A DNA stretch of 64,000 nucleotides from assembly GCA_964036155.1 (NCBI GenBank), contig OZ038423.1:7083249-7147248 (forward strand), in the 5' to 3' direction. The position numbers were made by a program, and so were the translations under genes. Each line of letters starts with the position of its first letter. The stretch's first letter is position 1. This DNA comes from Diploscapter coronatus. Its lineage: Eukaryota; Nematoda; Chromadorea; Rhabditida; Rhabditidae. Positions 37,701-50,700 of this stretch are shown piece after piece. The notes under the pieces were generated by a model. It worked only from the letters and a program-made list of their open reading frames with translations. It was not told the origin of the DNA and searched no databases.

Positions 37701-38668
37701 AATTTCGATTTTTTAAGAAAAAAATTCCAAACATCTCTTGTTATGAAGAGAATACTTTTATTTATTTATAGTGAAAAGATGCAGTTGCATTACTTGAGAA
37801 GAACGTAATTCTTTACAGGTTCACGAAATGTTCCCCCAACTGCAATTCGAGGCGATCGTTGACGACCTTCGAATTACGGGGTCAATCCAGCAGACAACTG
37901 ACAATGTTCTCGAAGGGAGGATTGGGTTTCTTGGATTGGCTGATATCGAGGAGAGTGATACGGTAGGATCTTAGGAGCTATTTTGTCAATTTTAAGATAT
38001 TCTATGATAAGCTTAACGCATTGCTTCATTTCATATACGAAAAATTTGATTGCATTGAATTCCCTTTCGAAATTGTTATTTCAATGTCATTTGTGATTTC
38101 ACGAATTTTATTTATGGAACAATTTCAGGACGACGACTGGCGTCACTCGGATGAGTCCTCTGACGAGAGCAGAAATCGCTCGATTATCGAAGCAGTGCCA
38201 GGAAGCAGTCGACAGACTGCAAGCACAGAGGAGGAGGGCAGTGCCGATGGAAACAGGCACTGGAAGGAGAGGAAGCAAGAGATGATACGGCTATACAGAA
38301 TGAGGCATGCCTTTACTTTTCATAGAATTTAATTGAAATGGATGGTATTTAGGTTTGACTAGAGAAAGTGTATTCTGGAAATTACAAGATAACAAAGACA
38401 TGCTACAGTAAAACAATGTTGACAACACTTGAGAATTTCTCTATTCTATCTGTCATTCATCACTACAAAACAAGATTTGTTGTCTTGTGATTTTTACACA
38501 AGCCAGAAATAATATGAAGGTCATATACAATTTGAAGATGAAGATTTCAAAATTCATATTTCATCCACTTGAATGAATACTGTTTACTTTTCAGTTAAAA
38601 GTGAGCATATTTTCAGGTACATTGCTTCTGAACGCGGACGCGACCTACGGGAACGAGGTTACGAGTAA
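34752..38668 (+). CDS. gp78/AMFR-type ER membrane RING ubiquitin ligase, about 590 aa
   Basis: gp78 ligases work in ER-associated degradation; C. elegans has one such gene, hrdl-1. Fourteen exons run from 34752-34926 through 35042-35193, 35256-35339, 35499-35597, 35651-35725, 35943-36098, 36307-36456, 36727-36941, 37171-37215, 37260-37380, 37475-37602, 37819-37962 and 38129-38304 to 38617-38668. Several hydrophobic segments fill residues 20-300 (e.g. SYVLFAIVFLSVVIS, VLCLGLLSFSLGLVYFIF). The RING-H2 reads CVVCWEDLDECKRLPCRHQF, then WLTQDPSCPTC. A CUE domain follows (VHEMFPQLQFEAIVDDLRIT ... TTDNVLEGRIG). The end (RYIASERGRDLRERGYE) recalls the C-terminal p97-binding helix region. The donor of exon 1 is uncertain; the last intron appears to be GC-AG. 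Confidence 0.92.
36571..36657. repeat. Short palindromic element in a gp78-like gene intron
   Basis: Imperfect terminal inverted repeats: AGGGTTGTCGGAACTCCACTCC at the left and the complement of AGGGCTGTCGGGAGTGGGC at the right, about 87 bp in all. The interior repeats GGAGTGGAGTTC-type units in both orientations, so it folds into a hairpin. It looks like a miniature inverted-repeat element. Confidence 0.55.
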
Positions 38669-39093
38669 ATTCACAAGGTTGACTTTTCCTTTTTATTTTA
38701 TTCTTCTGAATAATTTCCAGGTATCTCAAAGATTCAATTGTGACCTGTATGTTAGCTATGACATTTTCATAAATTTTCCCGATTTTCGAATGATTTTCCC
38801 AATTTCTCGAATCTTCAAGTCAGTCATTTCATCTCTTCGCTGCTAGTCCAAATTCATTTCTCTCGGTTATTTTGTCCTATTTTATCATGTAAATTCTCTT
38901 ATCAACTAGCCACTTTCCTCTTTCTCTATTCGTCGTCACATTCTTTACCCTGTCTTCAGAGATTTCCGAGCTTTTTAGAGTTTCGACTAAAGCGCGTTAT
39001 CTGGGGTTTGATCGTATTGGTAATTCATTTACATAAAAATTCGTTTTATCTGCTTTGGGATACGATGAGCTTTATAAATTTGTTTTGTCAGAA
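38669..39093. other. 3' flank of the gp78-like gene
   Basis: AT-rich sequence after the stop codon with no coding potential that I could support. Probably 3' UTR and intergenic DNA. Confidence 0.4.
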
Positions 39094-39455
39094 CTATTGT
39101 CAATGAGCGATAGCTTGGAATAAAGTAGAGGGACGCGCTTCTTTCTCCTTTTGTGAGCCACGGGTCTCACTAGATTTGGCGACACTTTCTATGTTGATTT
39201 TTCTTTTTCTAGCGTTTTAGAATAATTCACTAATTAGTCCATTAATTTTTATCAGTATCGATACAGAACGATAATTGAATATAGTTTCCATAACAAAAAT
39301 CCCGTTAATTTCTATGAAAAAAACAAAGAAAAACCAAAAGAATAAAAAATCGTTCATGAAAAAATGTCGTCTGTGAGCGCAAATAGGAATTCAAAAGAGG
39401 GAGAAAGAAACGCGCCTCTTCTACTTTATTCCAAATGATCGTTCATCGACAATAG
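39094..39455. mobile_element. Miniature inverted-repeat element, about 360 bp
   Basis: The left end reads CTATTGTCAATGAGCGATAG followed by CTTGGAATAAAGTAGAGG and a TTCTTTCTCC block near 39150. The right end (39395-39455) is its inverted copy with about 85 percent identity over 60 bp. The interior is AT-rich with no open frame. It lies downstream of the gp78-like gene. Target duplication is unclear. Confidence 0.65.
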
Positions 39456-40621
39456 TATCAGCTACTTTTCAAGAAACAAAATATCCTAATATCCCAAATC
39501 AGATATTGTAAATTTATCGATTTTTGATCCCTTTGCAAAATCAATGCCATTATTTTGTTATTCAACCTTCTGACAAATCTCGGGTTTGATCGTGCAAAGA
39601 GTCGAGCCTTCTCTTTTAGAAATGGGAAAGGAACAGAAATGGACGAAATACTTTCTACTTGGAAGTTTTCAGTGATACGATTTGTGAAACGGTTCAAAGA
39701 ATCTTGCACTCAGCTACACACGGTTCGAACTTATCAGCAGTATCTTCTTGTACTTTGCATTTGAGCTTCCAGTTTCTAATGCATAATAATGACTGAAAAC
39801 TTCAAAGGGACTGAAATTATTCTGTCCATTTCAGACGAGACTGCAAAATTTTAATGATAATCTTTTGTAATTAGTTGATTCAAGAACTCGTCTCCTCCAG
39901 TAAAAATCAGTTTCCAAGACATACGAATTTTTCCTTTTAAATTTTTTATTTCGATTTCTCATCAATTTCGTTGTACAAGAACGAATACGGTATACATACA
40001 GCTTATTCAGACATGCAGATAGTAGATATATTATGATCGTGAATTGTAAAACAGTCGATTTTACAATGAATACGAGGCACTTGAGCATAAATTTTTCCTT
40101 CTGAAAAATCTTCGACTCAAAACAAGACATGAATTTTGTTTGGTTGTTTGGTGGAATTTCATGACGATTTTCTATCATCGCACATTTTTGTAGAACAATG
40201 CTGATTTTCTTTTTTATCTTCATTTTCATAGTTATTAGAAAGTTACAGTATCTCTCAGATATTGTACCGTGAAAATGGAGATGAAAATGCAGCATAATAA
40301 TGTATATTGTCGGTATACAGAATTGTGTGATTTGAATGGAACATAAATGAAGCAAAACTTGATGAAGTTATTAAAAAAAACAAGTGAAATAATTAATTTT
40401 AAAAGACAAAAAAATGAATTAAAAATTAGCAAAATTTGAGAACAATTTTTTCTTCTGTAATGATACATAGCGAGCCTGTCGATTGGATTTAACAGTAATT
40501 GTGATTGAAATTTTAATTAAGCTATGATTCTGAGATTTATAACAAATGGAACTCGTGCTATCAATGTATTTTCATTAAAAAAATCTCAAAACCATAAAAG
40601 TGTTTAAAAGATAATGTTAAC
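39456..40621. other. AT-rich intergenic stretch
   Basis: No supported gene. A long minus-strand open frame at 39831-40355 is low-complexity and lacks splice-bounded exons. It probably holds 3' flanking sequence of the minus-strand gene that follows. Confidence 0.4.
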
Positions 40622-43600
40622 TTAATAAGCGGAAAGCATGAAGTGTGTTGCGTGTCTGCAGCTGGGAGTCAGGTTGATGAATTCGGGCGACCAGAAAATG
40701 CGCTGATATCTTCGGTCCTCTTCTATCGAGTATGGACGGGGCTAAATTGTGGAAACTTGTTGTTCCTTTTACTGTTTGAGATTGTGCAGAATTCAAATTC
40801 GAGTATTTGTCTTCATAAAATTGAGCTTTCTCCTAATCATCATGCATTGTAATTGTGATGCAAGATGTGCGAATTTTAAAAGTTTAGAACTTTATAATAA
40901 CTTGAACTAACATTTTTTTCTCTGATCTCAAACAAGTTGGGTTTGATTATCATTGGCCTCGAAAAACAAAGAACTATAAAAAATGAAGATAAGCTTACAT
41001 CGAGGAACGGCTTGATGTACTTGACTCCCTTTCTTCTGCCAATCCAATAGAGAGCATGATTGTCGACTCTTGTAGTGGAAGTCGGAACAGTGTAAGTCCT
41101 TCTGTAGGTCGGAGGCAGAGGTGGCTCTGACCAGGATCGGAGTCCGCCCGTTTTCTTTGGAGTGTTCACGTGACGCTGCCTGCCTTGTTCTGTCAGCCAC
41201 TCGCCTTGGCGAGGATGGTATGAATTGTGCGGCGTGTACAAATACGTGCAGGTACGGTTTCTGAAAGAATAACTGAGCGAAAAAGCTATCGTGCGGTTAA
41301 CGCTTCGGTACCGTACGGTAACTTTTTCGCAGAGAAGGGTTGATCTTCATTCATTTTCATTCGCCATATCATCAAATAAATTAATAAAGCTAGTTGTATT
41401 ATAAATATCAACTTTCCTATGGTCTAAGCGCAAATTTTCGGTGAATTTTTATCATGAAGATTACAATAGTTTTTCACAATCTCAACACATGCTCGTGACG
41501 GTTTATCTCTCATAAAATCTCGATTTTTCTCGAGAAAATAAGCTGACCTCCTAGGAATGCATAGACTGGGGGCGAGTGATGTGTAGTAGGGCAGCTCCCT
41601 GAACGTGCCAAGAAGAGGGGCATACATTTCCTCGTATCGAGAGTGTTTCGCATGATGGTAATTCTGGGTCACATCATCGAATCTAAATTTTATTTTATCG
41701 ATTTCTATTTTATTCCGCTGAATTTCTTTATTCTTTTCATTCTCCGAGACATTTTTGCGTTCTTTTCCCTGCTCATAAAATATTTGTAGAATGGCAAACC
41801 GCGCTGCTCTCTTTTTCACTTTCCATTTCCGTCATTCTTTCCAATCGATTTGTTATTCATTCTCCACGCCCAACTCAATCAATTCTTTCAAAATTTCCGG
41901 ACGAATTTCATCAATGTTTAGTAAATTTGTCGAGATTTTGGTGATCGAATTGATATGATTCACAATTTCATTTTTTACGATTCAAAGTTCAGAAAGGCAG
42001 TCAATTTGTGCGAGAAAGGGAGGAAGGCGAAAGAGAAAGTGCCAAAATGAGAGGAGGAGACTGGAAAGGGACATTCCGCTTCTGTGTGATTCATCCATCA
42101 GTCTCTTTCTCTTTCATATTTAACGTCGCTCAATTTCGACTATTAGGCTTTTAGATTGTTAGATGCTAAAAAGACGCTGAATATTTTTATCGCTCTAAAT
42201 TCTATTCGTTTTCGTTTATTCTTTCACAATCAAATCATGATCCTCATTGCAAAGTAACAATAATTGGACTCACGCCATGGATACGATTTCATTGTAAGTG
42301 TTGCTGGGTCTTTCCCCTATGAATCCTCTGTAGGGCGAAACTGACCATCGAGACTCGTTCGCTCGTTCTCGCACCTAAATTTATCCATTTTCATTTATCA
42401 CTATCTGAATTATCATTCCAATTCGTTATTAAACTTGTAACAGTATTTCCTCCGAAACAACTTTATAGAGGCTACGATTTCATACTAGTTCCATAACACT
42501 TCCTTTCAGAATATCGCTAATCGACTAGAGATTACTCTGGTCATTTTGTAAAGAAAATGCTGTTACAATCCTTATCATTACATCACTCACTACAAGATGT
42601 TGCAGTATCTTAGTTTTCACCGACTTTTATCCTCATTTTTATATCTCTCCCTTCATTCTGTCACTCTGTCATCATGCTTTTCGTATTTGTATCTTTGTAA
42701 TCTCAGTAATATCCCCTCTCGTATTTTCACAAGAACGTGCAGCTCGATTTTTCGAATCAGTCCTCATATCGCATATCAGATTTCCGAATGTAACAAACGT
42801 ATCCATTGCTATTTATTTTTTTTTTGAGATTTCCAGAGTTCTGCGCGCAATTTTTATAGTCTCGTAAAACAGCGTGGACTATTCATTTCTTCGGTCGGGA
42901 GAAAAATGAAAATTATCTGAGGGGCTACAGATGGGGCTGATTTTACGAAGCTAAAGCTCAGTTGGAAATAACAACATTTTGATTCGCTGCATAAAATGAC
43001 ATGCTGAAGAAACATTGAATAAGTGAAGATAGACCTGGAAACAGAGATGAACATTCATGCTATCTTTATCTTGTTCTGAAAAGCATACTATCTTCAACTT
43101 TTCGAATGTCGGAGTTGCTTGATGGTTTTGACATTCGAATTTTGGGATGTGAAAGATGATAAATCTGATCACTAAATTTTGCTTGTGAAGTGAGTGAATT
43201 GGCCTGCAGTGGATGGCAAGCACATGTTACATTGACACGGCAAGGAAGGGAAGGAGCAGAGACAAGAAGAGGCAGATATTTTCGGTTGGCGGATCGATTG
43301 ATGGGACGTTGGAGGAGCATTGCATAAACTTGAATGGGATGAAAGTTGAAAGCTGAGATTTTATGGAATTTCGAAACTGCTTGAAGAATATTCTAGTCCT
43401 CAGAATATTAACGCTGACTAATTTAGGAATGATTAGCAATAAATGAATAATTTGAGTGACTATCAGCAGAAAGTCAGATGAGCAATGCAGTTTTTGTTAG
43501 AATTATGATTTTCATAGGAAGCATTGAAATTTGTAGAATGATAGGAATGAAATTTTAAAAAATGAGTAGTGTTATCCTTCGCCTCATGATTATTATTGCG

Positions 43601-43801
43601 TCATTGTTAATAATCAGTGTTCGGTGATAAGAAAAAATTCTTCAACGCTTCTTCACTATATTCAATCTCATATAATCAAACTTACCTTTCTCCTACATCA
43701 AAACAAAAAAACGGACTGCTCTTATCCGAAAAAATCCCTTTGAGAGATCAAGAATTACTTTAGAGAAAATAGGAAAAGCTCACCCGGTCAAACACGGCCA
43801 T
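40622..43801 (-). CDS. Tyr/Arg/Pro-rich basic protein of unknown family, 211 aa
   Basis: Five exons: 43801-43784, 42374-42274, 41682-41548, 41260-40999 and 40741-40622; all phases agree and every acceptor ends in AG. The first exon codes for only six residues (MAVFDR) before a GTGAGC donor, followed by a 1.4 kb intron. The protein has no signal peptide or membrane segment and is rich in aromatic, Arg and Pro residues: RWSVSPYRGFIGERPSNTYN, HHAKHSRYEEMYAPLLGTFR, SWSEPPLPPTYRRTYTVPTS, NHALYWIGRRKGVKYIKPFL and RRYQRIFWSPEFINLTPSC. Such composition is seen in small proteins that pack on filaments or microtubules, but this is only a guess. I do not recognise the family. Confidence 0.75.
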
Positions 43802-45485
43802 GTTCGAGTATGCAATGGGTCGGATCGTAGAGGTCGAATGGAAATGAAAGTCGAGACAGGAAAACAAGAAATCGAAAATTTTTGGAAGGAGAGATTGGAG
43901 AGGGAAAGATGCAGAGATTGTGTAGGAGGAAAGCGAGAGAGCAGGAGGAATGGGGAGGGAGAAAGAGAGAAAAGACAGCTGGCAGAAACTGGAAGGTGCA
44001 TGGCAAGGAGTTGCAGAGAAGGATGGGATGGAGATCTGTTTCTCATCTCGCATCTCAACGTGATCATCATGTCTTTCTGCCATTCTGTCTTCGAATTGAT
44101 CATGCGGCTTGTTTTTGCAGTGAAGATCAATCAAAATTTAGGATTTCCGAGCAATTTATCATGAGAAGCAATTATTAGTTATCTAAAGTAACTTTCTGAA
44201 GGTTACTGCTGCGAAAAGTGAAATGTCAAAATTTAGAAAACGAAGCTTCAGTTTCATTTTGAATTGAAGTTCTCTTTATTTTCTTGAAAGCATAAATGAA
44301 ACTTCACGCGCTCTTGAATCTATTTTTGCAATTGTTAAAGAAGCACAAATTACGACATGAATGCACAAAAATCGTAAGAATGTCTGTGGTCATTCAATCG
44401 TCGAATCGTTGAATGTGCACAATCGAACACTTTCCACGAGGTCATCATTTTCGAGATGGAAACCAATTCTGTCAGGCATCGTTTTGTGATCCAAGGACTC
44501 GAATACCGAAAGAGTATGAGGAATGAAAAGAATCAGACAGAAGACGAGTTATGAGTTGTGAAAACGAATTAATTCAACGGCAAACTCTTCAAATCAAAGA
44601 AATAAGAAGGACGATTTCTTGCAAAGGAATTGGCAGTGTGAATATTCCTTTTCAGAGGAAATTTTTCAATGATCGACAAACTTATTAATGAGCTGGGCGT
44701 GACTTCAATCTGTCACTAGTTTGTGCTCAATCGACTGTACTCTCCAACTCTAACTGACAGTCATTTTTCTTCTTTCTCCTCATTCATTTTCATCTTCACT
44801 TCCACTTGGCACAATTTGCCTTTCGCATTTTCTTCTCTTTTTCATTCCTCCTTTTCTGCTCTCCATTTCTATTTCCCCTTCGTTTGTAATTGTAATTGCC
44901 CTGAATTATTCTGCCCTCTTCTGTCCGGTTTCATTTATTTTCGGACCATTTCCTTGTAGTCTTAACTGCTTTGATGGTTCGTTCAAGAATAAGGAGGAGT
45001 GTTGCATTTTTGTATTTTGCTCAGTTTTCATTTCAAAATCAAACTTTTCCTATCATTTTAGATTTTTCATTTCCTGAAAATTTGTGATAATTGACATATT
45101 TTGGAATTCCTTATCAGCGAGCTCAGTCCAGTCATCAATCAGCTTCACCCCCATTTGCAGCTTCTTCTTACGTGTCCGTTCCCTCCCCTTCTACCCTCTG
45201 CATTCCACCCTCTAATCTGTTCTGCTAATGCTTTTCCAGTCTATCAGTCAGTCAAACAGTTCAGCAAAAACATTTTCCTTTCACTCGGCCCCGCCGCTTC
45301 CAACAAACTCATTGCTTTTCTCATTTCATTTTCAATATTTCTCATTTGATTTCATCGATTTCATTTATTCATTTCGCCGCATTGCATTAGTGCTTTCAAC
45401 TGTTTGCCATCTCACAATTCCATCTCATTCATCTGTTTGCAGTGCCTCAAGCAATCAAGCAGTAGTTCATTCATAGCCAGTCAGA
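43802..45485. other. Divergent intergenic region before the calponin gene
   Basis: No gene seen. Next to the minus-strand gene the plus strand is GA-rich (43838-44030). Before the calponin gene it is CT-rich (44760-44960 and 45150-45480), so both genes have CT-rich sense-strand leaders. The middle is AT-rich. The CT-rich blocks give long but repetitive open frames that I discount. Confidence 0.45.
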
Positions 45486-46970
45486 ATGAGCAGCGACAGA
45501 GCGACCAAGTCCGGCATCGCCCTCGAGGCGCAGCGCAAGATTCACAGCAAGTACGATCCCAAACTCGCAGAGCAGATTCTCAACTGGGTCAAGGTGGGCT
45601 TCGTGATTTTATTTTATCTTTTCAGACTTTTTTCATTTTAAGATTGTCACAGAATGTAATTGAATTTTTTCTAACATGTTTTCCTGGCCTTAGTCCAAAA
45701 TAATTCATTTGATTCTCACAATTAGCCATGGATATTGATTAGGAAGTGTCGAGTGATTATGCTATTCTTTTCTAAATCAATCACTTCAATGAAATTGAAG
45801 CTCTGGTTGTCTTGTTTCGAAAAGACGTGGACAATTCATTCATGAATTGCAGAGTGCTACCGGCGAGCCGATCGACTGCAGCGGAGACACGAGCAACTTC
45901 CTCAGCCTGTTCAAGGATGGAACTCTTCTCTGCAAGTATGTTTAAATTTTTAGCAATGATAACATAATTTAGATTTTTTTGAAAATTTTGCCTATTTTAT
46001 CGATTATCGGTTTGAAAAGTTTAACTAACTAGATTTAGAGAGGGAGTATTTTTGGTTGAAAAACTTGATCAATATTCAGGAAAGTCGTAATCTTCCTCGA
46101 TTCATTTCAATCTTCTTTGCAGATTGGCGAATTCGCTGGAGCCTGGCGCGATCAAGAAGGTGAACAGCTCGTCGATGGCGTTCAAGCAGATGGAGAACAT
46201 CTCGTTCTTCCTCAACTGGGCCGGCAAAAGCGTCGTCAAGACTGAACTCTTCCAGGTACATCATGATGAATTCAGACCATGTTGAATGATGAGAGCTGAA
46301 TAATAGCTATTTGTACCACAAAAGGGTGATTTGTACCAAAATGAGGGTCTACTACTAGTGAAACAAGTGTTGCGTTCGAACCTGAATGCTGAGTAAATTG
46401 ATAATTGATGATTGTAGACGGTGGATTTGTTCGAGGGCCAGGACCCAAATGCGGTGCTGGTGTGCCTGTCGGCTCTGGCGCGCAAAGGGGAGAAGTTCGG
46501 CAAGACGGGACTCGGCCCCAAGGAAGCTGAGGTCGAGAAGAGGGAGTGGAGCGAGGAACAGCTCAAGGTGCCAAAATTTGATTATGAAAGTAAAGAACGA
46601 TTTTATTAAATTTTACGGGACATGTTTTTTCTTTTTAGATTCATGTAATTGATTAGAAAATTTTTATTGATATCTTTTCCACTTATTTTCTATTTTTTTG
46701 AAAAGTTTTCTGATATTCCGTTTCTATTTTGGAAACTCTTGAAAGCTATTTCCTAACAGGCCTGAACAAGACGTGTTTACCCTTGGACTATCTTGAAAAT
46801 AATGCATTCATTACTAGAAATTTACGAATTTCATTGTTTTAAATTAAGAAAGAAAATTTGACAATATTATGAGTTTGCAGGCTGGCCAGAACATCATCGG
46901 TCTGCAGATGGGTTCGAACAAAGGCGCCAATGCTTCAGGCATAAATTTCGGCAACACCAGACACATGTAG
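45486..46970 (+). CDS. Transgelin/calponin family actin-binding protein, 187 aa
   Basis: Transgelins bundle actin through one calponin-homology domain and one short calponin repeat. Five exons: 45486-45593, 45853-45935, 46123-46255, 46418-46567 and 46881-46970. The CH domain spans roughly residues 20-130: KYDPKLAEQILNWVK, FKDGTLLCKLANSL, FKQMENISFFLNWA and TVDLFEGQDPNAVLVCLSAL. The C-terminal CLIK-type repeat is IIGLQMGSNKGANASGINFG, ending TRHM. Length equals vertebrate transgelin (about 200). C. elegans has related cpn genes in muscle; I cannot say which is the orthologue. A poly(A) signal lies at 47397-47402. Confidence 0.95.
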
Positions 46971-47744
46971 ACGTCAGGTATTTCTTCACTTTGAGTTTTT
47001 TTGCTATCATTTTTGTCATTTGTTTATCCTTCTAGCAATATCCATTCCGGTGCAGTAGAGAATTTTCTTTAGCTTTATTCAAAAATTCGCAATTTCATTA
47101 GTCTTGCAGAATTTCAGGTTCTTGAATGGTTAGTAGAGTTGCAAGCTTCTCGAATCCTCTTTATCACCTCTTTCTTCTCTCCATTCCTAATTAATCTACG
47201 AGATGTCCTAAACTAGTCATATCATAATTTTCCTTATCAGTTTTGTTCCCTTGTTATCAGTTCATTTCTTATCACTCTGATCATCCTCAAATCGGCGTAA
47301 TACTTTGTAAAGCAGTTATGCTTTTTTGTGATTTCATTTTTGCCTTTTTCTTCTTTTATATCAGAGCCGCGCTCTTTCTCTTCTAAAAGTGTTTGTAATA
47401 AAGCGTTTATCCGAAAAGACTAGGAAAAAGTGTACAGACTTTTACAAAATCATTGCACAATTGAAATGACAAGAGTTTGAGGTGAAGAGGAACTAGTGAG
47501 ATCTAATGATAAAGTGCAAGAATGAGCAAAATTATCTAGCCAAGCTAAATCGTTCATTGGAAGAATTCTATGCGAGAGTAATTCAAATCTATGGACAGTG
47601 TTAGTGAATAACTGATTTTAAATTTTAAAGTCGAACTATAAATTGCGTTTAGAAACTGAAGAGTGACATTTCCAGAATGGAATTTGAAATGATGCAACAT
47701 CATCTTTGAGCCACTTGTAATATCATAAAGAAACACCATGAAGA
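46971..47744. other. Convergent 3' flanks of calponin and Scratch-like genes
   Basis: AT-rich non-coding. It holds the calponin poly(A) signal AATAAA at 47397-47402. No other feature seen. Confidence 0.5.
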
Positions 47745-50700
47745 TCATTGAGAGTCGGATACTGTATTAGACGAAGAATGATTACTGTAACTACTGCTAT
47801 CATTAGTAGAAAGTTGTTGTAACATGTTGGCAGTGGGGGAAACGGTTGCAGGTCGAGAAGGGGAAAGGGATGCGATGGCAGAAGCACGACAGGTTTCTCG
47901 ATGGCGGGATGCATAACTCCGAAGAGTGAATCGTCGGCCACATTTGTCACAAGAAAATCGCTTTTCGCCTGAAATACTATTGCATAAAACTTGATCAGAA
48001 GAATAGATGAGGTGGAATTCCTAATTTCGAATATTCAAAATGGTTTCCGTCATATCATTGTCCCCAAATTCGTGATTATTTCAGCGTATTGCAACTCAGA
48101 TAAAGAAATAAACATGAATTGTAATCATCAAATAACGACTTTAGCGGCTTGTGCTTACATCACTTTTTCATGGATGTTCTCCCATTTCTTTCAAACATTT
48201 AGGATTTTCATGTTAGAATTATATTGTCTGCTCATCAATATGGTGTGCAATTGGTTGTCTCAATCTGCCTCATTTGTTCATCTGTTACATGCCTCGATTC
48301 GAGAGGCGAGCAGTAAGGAAGGGGATTAGAGCGCTTGTCTCGATAGATCATAAGGGATCAACTCGGATGGGCAAAGATGCAGTGCGCAAGGAGTGAGAAT
48401 TGGAAGAAGGGAGAAGGGTAGAATGACGGAAGACAACACAGCTCCACAATCATGAAAAGAAAAAATAGCAAATAGAGAAGATGTGAAAACGAAATGTTGA
48501 ATTCCCGCATGATAGCTTCAAAATAGAACTTCCTACAAGATTATCCAGTTATCAGAAAATTGAAAATACTACATGCCTCTTTCAGAGTATGTCAGGATTT
48601 TAAAATGATGAAGTAGTCTTATTTTTTCGTGCTTTAAAAATTATATCGTCGTATTCTTTCAGAGGTCGTTCGTTGTGATTGAGTAACATGTTTATCAAAT
48701 TAAAAATAACTCTAGAATTGAAAATGTACCTGAATGTGTGATTATATGGGCTCGTAAATTGGATCGATCAGCGAATTTCTTGCCGCAATGAGCACAGCCA
48801 AATGGACGGGCTCCAGAATGCGATCGAAGATGACCCTGAATGAAGAAAATGAAGAAGCACTTTTGAACCTGAAATCTGTACCTGTAAGAGCCAGAGTCTG
48901 GAGAAAACCTTTCCGCATTCTGGACATTCGTGACTCGCCTTGTGAGTTAGAATGTGCATGCTGAAATTCTTTCATCATCTTCAAGGAACTGGCTTGGTAT
49001 AACTTTGGAATCCAACTAAATAACAACTTTAGGCTTCAATAAATCTAAAGCTTGGCTATTATGGAATGGAAATAACGGAATTTTGATCTTAGATTTACTT
49101 AAGTCAATTAGAGTGAACTTCGAGATATAATTTTAGTGCAGTCAGGTTCCTTACAACCTAATTTTGATCATCATTCAAATTTTCTACCAGCTTGAACTTG
49201 TAGCTGCCTTTTCTGCCTATTTGCTCTTATCATTACAGGTTCATTTGACAGGTGATTCTCCTCTTCCCCTCAAACTGCTGTTACGCAACTTGTTATCCTA
49301 TTACAGTGTCCCTGCTCTGACCTCCCCTTCAATGCATGAGACTAGGAGGCAGATGTTCCAAAGAAGGAACATCTAACTAATCAAGGGAGGAAAGGGAAAG
49401 GGAAGGTGAGGAGATTGCAGATTAGCTCCAGGTTATTTGGACATGAATGGGGAGAAGAAGAGGGAAACACAACTGTTACAATTTTAGATGACAGGTCCAT
49501 TGGGGAAACGGCTACAGAATGATCGTAGCAACTTGTAGAAAGAATACGATAGCAAAGAATCCCTTGAATGGTGTTCAAAGAGAATAACTATTGCTAGCAC
49601 AGAAATCATATCAGAACTTCAAAAGTTTCGAAAAGTATTCTGTATGGAAGAATATGAATGGGGTGTTAGAAAATAGCGCAATTCTCATAGCAACTTTAAA
49701 ACTTCAACAAGCCTTTTTCACAATGGAAAAATCTACCTGAGCGCAGGCATGCTGACATAGACTCTGGGGCAATGAGGACATTGCTTTGCAAACGGACTAT
49801 CCAGTGGTCGGTGCGTCTAAAATTCCGTAATCTCAGAGATGCAAAGTAACGCAATGAATCAACCTGTTTATGTCTCGCCAAATTGCTTGCAGTTGCATAC
49901 GTTTTGCCGCACTCATCACAAGCACAACGATTCGTCGTTTTCTTTCCACTGTAATTACCATTGCCATTTGCTGAAGTAAGAAGATGAAAACTCACGGTTT
50001 ATGTGCCCTTTTCGTCCTCCCATCTGTCACGTCCAAACTCTCCAATGTGTAAATTTGAACAGACTCTGAATCTGTTTGATCGTCAATATCGATGTCAGCA
50101 GAGAAGGGCTTCTAAACTTAACTTTGTATCAAGGCTGACTTAATTTATTTCGAAATTGAAAACAAGTACTGATTTATATACTAGTTTAGTGAAGTCCAAC
50201 TATTGTAAACGAAAATGCATGACTTCATCAAATAAAATTGTCTTCATGTATTACGTGCTTTTTTTTCGAAAAGAAACATTTGCAATGTGCATTTTTATGG
50301 CAGTGAATACGGTGGCCAAAGTCCGAAGTTTTGCTGCAAAATGGCAAACGATGTAAAAATCGACCTTTTCCTGGATATCAGTTGCAGTTGTCAATTGAAG
50401 AAGTGTTTCAATCGAAAATGGTCTGTTTCCACTCCCACTTGGAGAGGCCTTCATTTCCTTGTCTTCTTCAGAAGTTTCCATTCTTTGCACATTGTCGATC
50501 TGATCTAGCTGACCCGTTCCTTCTAATGTCTTCTGTTCTTCAGGTCTCATCATCAATAGTCCATTATTCCGTTCTTCCAGCTGCTTCTTCATCAGCAATA
50601 AAAGCTGCGAATGAAGACGCATTCCTAAAATAAGTTTTTGATTCGGATGCAGTAGTTCTTTCGAAGTGTTATTTTAAAAAAAATAGTAAAATCAGTTTCA

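Noticed and set aside
39831..40355. Minus-strand open frame of 174 codons.
   Set aside because: AT-rich composition (Ile/Lys/Phe/Asn), no splice-bounded structure and no recognised motif.
43838..44178. Overlapping plus- and minus-strand open frames longer than 90 codons.
   Set aside because: They translate a GA/CT-rich promoter tract into Arg/Glu or Ser/Leu strings, open in several frames at once, which is typical of purine-rich non-coding DNA.
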